Assembly (NCBI GenBank): GCA_002421005.1
Contig: DIJC01000004.1
Location: 248,001-312,000, forward strand
Source of the DNA: Enterobacteriaceae bacterium UBA5654
Lineage (GTDB): Bacteria > Pseudomonadota > Gammaproteobacteria > Enterobacterales > Enterobacteriaceae
Length of the DNA stretch: 64,000 nt
Direction: 5' to 3'
Shown one piece after another: positions 17,725 to 26,000 of this stretch. Positions within the stretch are counted from its first letter, which is position 1. Each line of letters starts with the position of its first letter. The position numbers and the translations under genes were made by a program. The notes under the pieces are model-generated. The model did not search any database and was not told the origin of the DNA. It saw only the letters and a list, made by a program, of their open reading frames with translations.

Positions 17725-17859
17725 TTATCGCGTCAGGGTCAGCGCAACGCCGGTGATGAAGGTAAATATCATCATTGCCAGCACCCAAAACGCGGTTAAG
17801 ACGCCCGTTATGATCAGAAAAATTTCTGTATATCGGCGGTATTTACGGCTTTTCATCAT
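17725..17859 (-). CDS. 44-residue single-pass membrane peptide
   Basis: Reading leftward from an ATG at 17857-17859, an open frame of 44 codons encodes a basic N-terminus (MMKSRKYRRYTE), one hydrophobic helix (IFLIITGVLTAFWVLAMMIF and on) and a short basic tail ending LTLTR. TTAAGG lies about 8 bases upstream. This is the usual layout of small stress-type inner-membrane proteins. I do not recognise a family. It sits in the gap between the lipoprotein and the surface-protein gene, on the same strand. Confidence 0.55.
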   Translation of the reverse strand: MMKSRKYRRYTEIFLIITGVLTAFWVLAMMIFTFITGVALTLTR

Positions 17860-17948
17860 TGATGGCCTTAATAAGAACCTGAAAATCCACCTTTGGTCAG
17901 GTGGAAAATCCAGTAGCCAGTGTCTGAGATTTAACTAATGGCGGGAAA

Positions 17949-19301
17949 TTACCAGCCGTAGCTAATGCCGCTGCCAAATACAAAGTTATGTTGTGAATCA
18001 TCTGATACAGAGCTTTTCACCACCACATGCTCGCTTACACGGCTGGAGAGACCCACAGCAATAGCGCTTTCGCTGTCAGAACTTCCCAGTCCTGCGCCAA
18101 TACTGAAGTTTTGCCCCTGAATAACCTGCGGAATATTGGCCATCGCGGCGACGCCCGCAATACCGGCTGAAGCCCGCTCGCGGTTTTTATCGACTTCTTT
18201 ATTGAGACCCGCAAATTTGCTATTGGTGGACTGTTCCAGAGCGGACAAATGCGCGTTCTGGTCAGCAATACGCTGGGAGTTAGCTGCGACGTGCGCCGAT
18301 TCATCGTTAAGCGCCTGACGATTAGCCTGAGCATTTGCAAGAGCCTGGTCCGCGCGTGATTGCGCAAATAAGCTGGTCGCTTCAGCGCGTTTAGCCGTTT
18401 GCTGTGCTTCCGAGGGGGCGTTTTGAGCAACGACAGGCGAGGAAACCGTTGCCTGGGAGGCCGGGCCGGTAGTTTGTTCCTGAGCTACTGACGCCTGCTG
18501 TGGCGTCTGCTGCTGCGGGGCGGTGGGGATCTGCGGCGTGAGCTGAGCACGGGCGACCGGGGTCAGCTGTGGGGTCTGCTGCTGCGTCGCGGTGGGGATC
18601 TGCGGCGTGAGCTGAGCACGGGCGACCGGGGTCAGCTGTGGGGTCAGTTGCTGCGGCGCGGTGGGGATCTGCGGCGTGAGCTGAGTACGGGCGACCGGGG
18701 TCAGCTGTGGGGTCAGTTGCTGCGGCGCGGTGGGGATCTGCGGCGTGAGCTGAGCACGGGCGACCGGGGTCAGCTGTGGGGTCAGTTGCTGCGGCGCGGT
18801 GGGGATCTGTGGCGTGAACTGAGTACGGGCGACCGGGGTCAGCTGTGGGGTCAGTTGCTTCGTCGGAGCAGGGATATTCGGCGTGAGCTGAGTACGGGCG
18901 ACCGGGGTCAGCTGTGGGGTCAGTTGCTTCGTCGGAGCAGGGATATTCGGCGTGAGCTGGTTGAGCATGGGCGGTGCGACAGTCTGCTGTTCCGGAGGTG
19001 TTGCCATCGGTGGAACAGAGGCTTGCGCTTCCTTAATTTCATTGCGATAAGATTGCCCGGTAACAGAAGGGATTACGATATCTTTACGCTTATTCACGCC
19101 GCCGTAATACCCTGCGATACCCGGCCGGGTATTAGCAATTTCTTGCTGTTGATGATAAGAAAGATTATCCCAGTCATTTTGAGTTGTCTGATTGTTCAGA
19201 AAATGCTGAGAAAAAGCGTCGGTAAATTGATCTGCCAAAGCAGAAGTTGCATAAAATGCGAAGCTCGCCGTAATCACGGTAGCAATTATTGATTTCTGCA
19301 T
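17949..19301 (-). CDS. small trimeric autotransporter with YadA anchor and repeat stalk
   Basis: Surface protein of 450 aa. Residues 1-23 are a Sec signal peptide (cleavage after ATSALA). Residues 24-115 form a head-like segment. Residues 116-276 are seven copies of a 23-residue Pro/Gln/Thr unit, and residues about 310-372 a coiled coil (ANRQALNDESAHVAANSQR...). Residues about 373-450 fit a YadA anchor that makes a trimeric beta-barrel (RASAGIAGVAAMANIPQV ... FVFGSGISYGW), ending in the aromatic C-terminus needed for outer-membrane assembly. The short passenger and the proline-rich stalk are unlike classical YadA. Adhesion is the likely role, but no receptor-binding domain is recognisable. 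Confidence 0.85.
   Translation of the reverse strand: MQKSIIATVITASFAFYATSALADQFTDAFSQHFLNNQTTQNDWDNLSYHQQQEIANTRPGIAGYYGGVNKRKDIVIPSVTGQSYRNEIKEAQASVPPMATPPEQQTVAPPMLNQLTPNIPAPTKQLTPQLTPVARTQLTPNIPAPTKQLTPQLTPVARTQFTPQIPTAPQQLTPQLTPVARAQLTPQIPTAPQQLTPQLTPVARTQLTPQIPTAPQQLTPQLTPVARAQLTPQIPTATQQQTPQLTPVARAQLTPQIPTAPQQQTPQQASVAQEQTTGPASQATVSSPVVAQNAPSEAQQTAKRAEATSLFAQSRADQALANAQANRQALNDESAHVAANSQRIADQNAHLSALEQSTNSKFAGLNKEVDKNRERASAGIAGVAAMANIPQVIQGQNFSIGAGLGSSDSESAIAVGLSSRVSEHVVVKSSVSDDSQHNFVFGSGISYGW
18474..18956 (-). repeat. seven tandem 69-bp coding repeats in the YadA-like gene
   Basis: Each 69-bp unit encodes 23 residues of the type QLTPQLTPVAR-T/A-Q followed by LTPQIPTAPQ or LTPNIPAPTK. 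Units 1-2 (residues 116-161) carry the NIPAPTK variant, units 3-6 the QIPTAPQ/ATQ variant, and unit 7 degenerates into QQASVAQEQ. All are in-frame multiples of three, so copy-number change would alter stalk length without breaking the gene. Confidence 0.93.
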
Positions 19302-19438
19302 CTTGTTTGATAAACTCTACAATGTTGTAAACGATTAGTAAAAAACGATCGGTAATAAGTAGTTTTCAGGCCGCTAACCTGTATCACTACGGTTTTTTAC
19401 AAGATGATTATCTGGCCGCTAACCATTTAATCATTGCC

Positions 19439-19483
19439 AAAAAAAGATCTCCCAGGTGCGATATGTTATAACACCTGGGAGAT
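19439..19483 (-). terminator. orphan leftward rho-independent terminator
   Basis: ATCTCCCAGGTG / CACCTGGGAGAT, a perfect 12-bp stem with a 13-base loop, followed on the minus strand by seven T. It lies about 600 bp downstream of the leftward LysR gene, so it ends either a long LysR transcript or an unrecognised leftward RNA. Confidence 0.75.
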
Positions 19484-19804
19484 TGGCATTGATTGTAAGG
19501 CTGGTGTTGGAAGATTGCCATTAGTTTATGCGCATCACGAATTAAGCCTTATACATGTTTAAATGTCATATCTCCCCGTAAAACGTAGTTGCGGCGCACC
19601 CTGTACGCAGCGTCTCTTACTTTTCAGCTAAGTCCGCATTCAAAATTCGATATCTTCTGTTACAAAGTCCTCAAATTTTTTTATGTGATAAAACATTTTA
19701 TTCACAATACAACAAACCTGTTTGCAACATTTTTATTGGTTATTGATTCTTATTTGCAATGAAAAAAACGTATTGTTTCGCCACCCTGTAAAGTCGGACT
19801 TGTT

Positions 19805-19883
19805 ATGCAAAAGGCGATAATTTACGTGCCGAAGATAACGACCATTGCGTTTTTCAGCATCCAAAAATAAGCAACTGCTTAAT
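19805..19883 (+). pseudogene. remnant of a second YrbL-like gene (5' end)
   Basis: From ATGCAAAAGG onward this segment aligns base by base, with several changes and small gaps, to the start of the intact YrbL-like gene at 16567. Shared blocks include GATAATTTAC/GATGATTTAC, AACGACC/AACGATC and TTTCAGCATCC followed by AATAAGCAACTGCTTA/GATAAGCAGCTGCTCG. Frame is lost within about 20 codons. The rest of the gene is gone. Confidence 0.75.
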
Positions 19884-20084
19884 TTTTCTGTCTCCATTGT
19901 TGCTGTAAAATTATCCAAAGCAGGCAATTTCACAATGTTAATTACAGTCTCCTGATTTCAGCCTGCCGTTATTACAATTAAAATTACCCCCCGAGCTATG
20001 CTTATACTAAAGGGTAGATCTATCTATGGCCTCGGGTATACTCCAGAGCGTCCAGTTATTCTGAAAAATAGTATCGACTAATCC

Positions 20085-20939
20085 TTAAAGATAGAAACTA
20101 ATTGCTTTTTTTAATGTGTCAATTTTTTCTTTGTCAACCTTATTACCTGCAGAATAGAGGTACACAGTCCGAGGTATCTCCGGAAGAGGCTGCAAACACA
20201 GACCCTGATTCTTGTATGCAGATGCCATTTTTAACGGCATAATGGTATGGCATTTTTCTGTTCTTATACAGTATAGCAATTTTACAATATCGAAGTTATG
20301 CTCCATGACATCATCAATGGAATAGTTTTCGCGAAGGTAATATTGGAGTGCTGTCCGAAATGTTTGGGTGTATTTGTCTTTATAAATAGCTATAGCCGGA
20401 GATGATTTTTTATTACTTAGATTACTGCCATAAACGAGGACGAAGCCATCATGTTGCCATTTCTCCACATGAATACCGGGTAATGCCCTGATTTCTCTCA
20501 ATGAAATGAAAACATCCTGTCTGAAGTTGTTCATCGTTCCGAAATCTTCGGCGGTGATATATCTTCTGCTACAGGCAGAGTAGGTTAACTCCGAATTTAA
20601 GGCAGAAGTAATGTGTTCATAAACAGGATGCGGGACGCTGTAATCGAATATGAAATTTTGTGGCTGCGCTTTTGCTAAACTGATGAAATACTCTTCGACC
20701 TCTCTGAGATAGGTATAAGTGCCATTGATTTTTGAAAATAGCTCATTAGCAAATTGTGTTGGTTCCAGTTCATTGTGTTTTCTTGTAAACAATTTATGCC
20801 CAAGTAACGCCTCCATTTCACTGATTGTTTTTGTCAGTGGCGAGCGAGTAATATATAATTTCTCCGCAGCGCGAGAGTAATTTCTTTCCTGCATGGTTGT
20901 AATAAAATACATCATTTTTTTAGAAGTAAATATGCTCAT
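20085..20939 (-). CDS. LysR-type regulator of the toxin/lysis island
   Basis: LysR regulator of 284 aa. The winged helix occupies about residues 1-65 (MMYFITTMQERNYSRAAEKLYITRSPLTK) and the effector domain is divergent and AT-rich, unlike the backbone regulators here. It is divergent from the holin/endolysin pair. LysR regulators (TcaR-type) also control the Yersinia insecticidal tc island, which has a holin/endolysin pair beside tccC, so a similar role is inferred from context. Direct sequence identity to TcaR cannot be judged here. Confidence 0.85.
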   Translation of the reverse strand: MSIFTSKKMMYFITTMQERNYSRAAEKLYITRSPLTKTISEMEALLGHKLFTRKHNELEPTQFANELFSKINGTYTYLREVEEYFISLAKAQPQNFIFDYSVPHPVYEHITSALNSELTYSACSRRYITAEDFGTMNNFRQDVFISLREIRALPGIHVEKWQHDGFVLVYGSNLSNKKSSPAIAIYKDKYTQTFRTALQYYLRENYSIDDVMEHNFDIVKLLYCIRTEKCHTIMPLKMASAYKNQGLCLQPLPEIPRTVYLYSAGNKVDKEKIDTLKKAISFYL

Positions 20940-21218
20940 TTTTTTCCCGTATCGTGGTTATTTGTAGTCCTGATGAGTGTGAGTAAGGATGTCTGCTATA
21001 AAAAACCATTCATAATTGATGATGAATGAACCCATCATAAAAGATGTTCATTTTCTGATAGTTTGGTAATCATTTTTTGACGAGACATGGGCACCTGGAG
21101 CGCTTAAAATCCTGATCTCGCAGCATACTGTGACAGCCGTTCGATTGCTGACGCTATGTCGCATAAAACCAAATAAGACATTTTCTACTTTCGCTTTTTA
21201 TAGCAAGAGAGGTAATAA

Positions 21219-21479
21219 ATGGGCTATTTGTCATATTCAAAAGAACTGAATATTCTGATATGTCTTATCATTGTACTGAGGGTGATGCTGTTTCAACGAA
21301 TTGATGTTAAGAATTGTATCTTGACGGGATTGTTGATGTGGATGCTGACAGTGGCATGTGCTTTAGAAATTTATTGTTTATTACTCAATAACAATGAATT
21401 AATTGTATGGCCTGAGGCTTTCATTAATATGGCTCTGTGTATGTATCTATATCAATCAGGTAATGAAAAGATTAAGTGA
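21219..21479 (+). CDS. three-helix holin-like membrane protein
   Basis: Protein of 86 aa with three hydrophobic helices (about residues 8-25, 33-54 and 62-79) and a short charged tail, the layout of 3TM phage holins. AGAGAGG precedes the ATG. It directly precedes, and nearly overlaps, the endolysin gene. Holin/M15-endopeptidase pairs of this kind serve protein release in Serratia chitinase secretion and in the Yersinia tc island. Confidence 0.75.
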   Translation: MGYLSYSKELNILICLIIVLRVMLFQRIDVKNCILTGLLMWMLTVACALEIYCLLLNNNELIVWPEAFINMALCMYLYQSGNEKIK

Positions 21480-21487
21480 GAGGCTTC

Positions 21488-21877
21488 ATGGAAGGTTTTG
21501 TTTTTAGCAAAAGAAGTAAAGAGAGATTATCAGGAGTGAACCCGGACATGGTCGTTCTTGCAAATCTTGCGCTGGATCTGACCAGGGTTGACTTTGGTAT
21601 TACGGAGGGACTACGGACTATTGAGAGGCAGAAGCAACTTTTTAATCAAGGGAAATCGCAGACGATGAACAGCCGTCATTTGTCAGGTCATGCCATTGAT
21701 GTCTTTGCTTATCCTGTTCCCTCAGGAAGTTGGGACTTCAAATATTATGAAATGATCGCCAGTGCTTTCAGGAAAGCGTCAGAAATTACAGGTATTCCTG
21801 TGGAATGGGGAGGGGACTGGAAAACGTTCAAAGACGGTGCTCATTTTCAGTTGCCCTGGCGTACTCACGGATTGTAA
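21488..21877 (+). CDS. M15 L-alanyl-D-glutamate endopeptidase (endolysin)
   Basis: Peptidoglycan peptidase of 129 aa, M15/VanY-like. The zinc ligands are visible in SRHLSGHAIDVF (His, then His...Asp) and DGAHFQL (C-terminal His), with the ITEGLRTIERQKQLF segment typical of phage endolysins. There is no signal peptide, so it needs the adjacent holin to reach the wall. The ATG at 21488 follows GAGAGG; an alternative GTG at 21476 would overlap the holin stop. Confidence 0.9.
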   Translation: MEGFVFSKRSKERLSGVNPDMVVLANLALDLTRVDFGITEGLRTIERQKQLFNQGKSQTMNSRHLSGHAIDVFAYPVPSGSWDFKYYEMIASAFRKASEITGIPVEWGGDWKTFKDGAHFQLPWRTHGL

Positions 21878-21981
21878 CAGCAGAAGAGGCAATCGCCTCC
21901 GACTCGCAATCAGCAGCGATTTTGACCCACATTACCCGAGGTAGCCAGACCGGCTGCTGCACACCTGGACAGGAGAACACC

Positions 21982-23019
21982 ATGAACACATCGTTGTTCA
22001 GTAAAACCCCGACGGTTACGGTTCTTGATAATCGTGGCCTGACGGTGCGCGACATCGCGTACCACCGACACCCCGACACCCCGGATGTTACGAATGATCG
22101 TATCACCCGCCACCATTACGATGTCCGCGGCTTCCTGACACAAAGTGCCGACCCGCGACTGCATGACGCCAGACGGGCGAACTTCACGTATATCATGGAC
22201 CTGGCGGGCAGCGTCCTGCGCTCGCAGGGAGTTGATAACGGCACCACCGTCGTTCTTAACGACATTGCCGGACGTCCGGTCATTGCAGTCAGCAATATTT
22301 GCACCGCTGACGACGGCACGGAGGACAAACGTCAGGCAGTGACCCGCATCTGGCAGTATGAGGACAGCTCAGGACCCGGGCGTCCACTGAGCCTGACGGA
22401 GCAGACCCCGGACGGCGTGTCGCACATTACGGAACGCTTCGTCTATTCTGACAACAGTGATGCGGATAAGGCCCGGAATCTGGCCGGACAGTGTGTCAGC
22501 CGCTACGACACCGGCGGTCTGGTGCAGACTGACAGCCTGGCGCTTACCGGCGTGCCGCTCTCCGTCACCCGCCGCCTGCTGAAGGACGCAGATAATCCAG
22601 GTGTGGTGGCCGACTGGCAGGGAGAAAAGATCTCTGCCTGGAATGACCGGCTGGACAGCGAAACATATACCACCCTGAGCACGGCGGATGCCACCGGCGC
22701 GGTGCTGACCACTACCGATGCAAAAGGCAACCTGCAACGGGTCGCGTATAACGTGGCGGGTCAGCTCTGTGGCAGTTGGCTGACGGTGAAGAACGGTATG
22801 GAGCAGGTTATTGTAAAGTCGCTGACATACTCCGCCGCCGGGCAGAAGCTGCGGGAGGAGCACGGCAACGGCGTGGTGACCACGTATACCTATGAGCCTC
22901 AAACCCAACGGTTAACCGGGATAAAAACGGAGCGATCAGCAGACAAGAAGGTGCTACAGGACCTGCGCTATGAGTACGACCCGGTGGCTGACAGAGAAGG
23001 CTTTCGACTTCGCCGGTAA
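21982..23019 (+). pseudogene. tccC: 5' fragment of insecticidal toxin-complex gene tccC
   Basis: The frame opens with AGGAGAAC before the ATG and matches the N-terminal third of TccC, the Rhs-type C subunit of Tc toxins. Matching segments include KTPTVTVLDNRGL, TVVLNDIAGRPV, NLAGQCVSRYDTGGL, LTTTDAKGNLQRVAYNVAG and SLTYSAAGQKLREEHGNGVV. Homology runs to LQDLRYEYDPV (about residue 334) and then stops: the next bases belong to tssM in another frame, and the ORF ends 11 codons later. The Rhs shell, the aspartyl autoprotease and the toxin tip are all missing, so no functional C subunit can be made. Confidence 0.9.
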
Positions 23020-26000
23020 ATCCGGGTTGTATTTCCAGTGGGGGCAGAAAAAGGCTGAGAGTGCCGCTCCGTTGACGAACCCTGTTATCGGTGAAGAAGA
23101 CGGCGATGAACCAGTCTTCAGCGAGGACGTCGTGTCTGAACACCTGCGCTTTCGCTATGGACGTCGCTGGAAGCGTAAAGTGCGACTCCTTTTGGTAATG
23201 GGCAACCAGGACGACGTTCACAAAGCTGCTCCGGGCCTGTGTCACGACCTCTGGCAGGAAGGCGACGGCAACGTACTGATTTATGGCGGTGACGCACAAT
23301 CACTCCCGGATGAGATCTTCCTGTCAAAACTGAAACGCCTGCGGCCCGATCACCCGCTTGATGTCATCATTCAGGTGATGAATACATCAACTCTCCCGAC
23401 GGATAGCGAACGGGATGCCTTTTTGCGTTGTCGCCAGAAAGCAGACCATCTGCTGGGCTGGCAGGCCCCGGTCTGGTTGTGGCTGACAGACAAAGCGACA
23501 GGTGCTCAGCCGGATGCGGAAACGGCGCCCGCAGGGGTTATTTTCGGGCCGGATGGCCCCGTAAAAGAGGCGGATGAAGCGTTTTCTACGCTGGCGCAGC
23601 GTCTGCAAAAAGTCGGTATGGCACAGATACTGAATAATCCGGCACATGACGGTCTGCTTCAGTTGTCCTCGCGCCTGCGCCACGATCTGAAGGCCAGTCT
23701 GACCGTTTTGCTCAGTGGACTGATGCAGGGATCTGCGGCCTTGCGTTTACGCGGGGTCATGTTCAGTCCAGAACTGGCCATTGCCGGAATGGTGCCGAAC
23801 ACACATCTCGCCACCCCGCCATGGAAAGCCGTCATTGATGACTGTGATGCCGTTAGCGGCAGAAAACTGGGCTTCAACGGGCTGAAAGTGCTGCGATTGC
23901 TCCTGCTTTCCCTGATCGTCTTATGGGGGGCAGGTACTCTGCTGTCACTTATCGTTAACCGGACTCAGATTTATCAGGCGCAGGAGACAGCCCGGCAGGC
24001 AGCGGATATTGCAAAACCACTCGCCAAACGCCTCCACAACCAGCTCGTACTACAGCAATCCATTGCCCGTCTGCAACATTGTGAGGCGATCGGCGCCCCA
24101 TGGTACGCGCGTTTTAGTCTTAACCAGGACAGTGACACGCTGGCTGCTCTCTGGCCGCTGTATGCGAAAAACAACGCACTGCTGATGAGGGATGCCACAG
24201 CAGATTATCTCAGGCAGCAACTGAATGCTTTTGTGCAACTGCCCCCTGCCAGTGATGCCCGTACGCAGGGCACACAGCATACCTGGGACGTGCTCAAAAG
24301 TTATCTGATGCTGGCCCGTCCGGATAAAGCGGACGCAGGCTGGCTGGCAAAAAACGTACTGGTCGCCTGGCCGAAGCGTCAGAATGTGCCGGATGGCACA
24401 TGGCAGGACCTCGCACCGAAATTGCTGGGCTTTTATGCGCAGAACCTCCCGGCGCATCCGGAATGGAAAATTAAGCCTGACGCTGAATTAATCAGCACGG
24501 TCCGTCAGATCCTGCTCAGGCAGATTGGCCAGCGTAACGCTGAGTCCGGGTTGTACCAGGACATGCTTAAGCGCGTTGCCAGCAACTGGCCTGATTTAAC
24601 GCTTGCCGATATGACCGGCGACACTGATGCCTCAACGGTATTCAGCACTGACGAAGTCGTCCCGGGAATGTTTACGCGCCAGGCATGGGAAGAGCAGGTT
24701 CAGGATGCAATAAACGAGGTCGTCAAAACCCGTCGTGATGAAATCGACTGGGTACTGACGGATAAAACCCACCAGACAGGGAGTGATATCTCCCCGGAGG
24801 CGCTGAAGGCCCGCCTGACTGAACGCTATTTTACCGATTTTGGTAATGCCTGGCTGAACATGGTCAACAGCATACAGTGGCAGGAAGCCACGTCACTTTC
24901 CGAAGCGATTGCTCAGCTCAATCTGATCGGCGATGTCCGCCAGTCACCGGTAGTGGCACTGATGAATACGCTGGCCTGGCAGGGAAAAACAGGGCAGAAG
25001 GGTGAGGCCCTGGCAGATTCGATAGTGGACTCTGCGAAAAAGCTGATCGGTCAGAAAAAAAATGCCAGACAGTTTATTGAACAGGCGCAGGGCCCTAAAG
25101 GCCCGCTCGATGGGGTATTTGGACCGCTGATGGGTCTGATGGAAGGTAAAGAGGGGACCGGTAGCAACGGTAATCTCAGTTTCCAGTCCTGGCTTGCCCG
25201 TGTTACCCAAGTGCGACTGAAGCTTCAGCAGGTCACCAGCGCCCCGGATCCGCAGGCTATGTCGCAGATGCTGGCCCAGACCGTGTTCCAGGGGAAAGCC
25301 ATCGACCTGACGGACACCCGCGATTACGGCAGTCTGGTTGCGGCAAGCCTGGGGCAGGAGTGGAATGGATTTGGCCAGTCGTTGTTTGTGCAACCGCTGG
25401 ATCTGGCCTGGCGGCAGGTACTTGCCCCGGCTGCGGGAAGCCTCAATGCCCGCTGGCAGACAACCATTGTCGCCCAATGGAATAAAGCTTTTGCGGGACG
25501 GTATCCGTTTAAAGCCACCGGCAGCGATGCCTCACTGCCATTGCTGGCTCAGTTCCTGCGTAGCGACTCGGGTCGAATTACGACCTTCCTGAAAACTAAC
25601 CTTGGCGGGATCCTTCATCAGGAGGGAAATCGCTGGGTCGTTGATCCTTGCGCAAGTCAGGGAACGGTGGTCAGCCCGGACTTCCTCCGGGCGATTAACC
25701 AGCTGGCAGAACTGTCAGATATCGTGTTCTCTCAGGGCGAGGCGGGCGTTCACTTCGAACTGATGGCGCGTCCTTCACGGGATGTTGCCAGAGTGCAGCT
25801 TAACCTTGATGAACAACATCTGGACTACTTCAATCAGATGGAAAGCTGGCAGAGCTTCACCTGGCCGGGGAATACCTGGTATCCAGGCGTGTCGCTCAGC
25901 TGGCGGAGTGTAAACAGCGGTATGCAGCTCTATGCTAACAACCAGGGTAACTGGGGTTTCATTCGCCTGCTGGACAGAGCCCTCATTACCCCGCTGGATG

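Larger units (their letters stand above)
19302..20084. other. gene-poor AT-rich spacer with remnants
   Basis: No intact gene is recognised in these 783 bp. The stretch holds a leftward terminator-like hairpin (19439-19483) and a decayed copy of the 5' end of the YrbL-like gene (19805-19883). The rest is AT-rich and without recognised signals. Confidence 0.7.

Noticed and set aside
17690..17938. 82-codon rightward open frame opposite the 44-aa membrane peptide
   Set aside because: Basic, low-complexity translation without a ribosome-binding site; the opposite-strand frame has the better start signal and a membrane helix.
18474..18956. CRISPR-like regular repeats
   Set aside because: The 69-bp units are contiguous without spacers, keep the reading frame and encode the stalk of a secreted protein.
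22970..23900. Walker A GTPase motif in the cytoplasmic part of TssM
   Set aside because: No GxxxxGK/S is visible in residues 1-300; many enterobacterial TssM proteins naturally lack it, so its absence is not evidence of damage.
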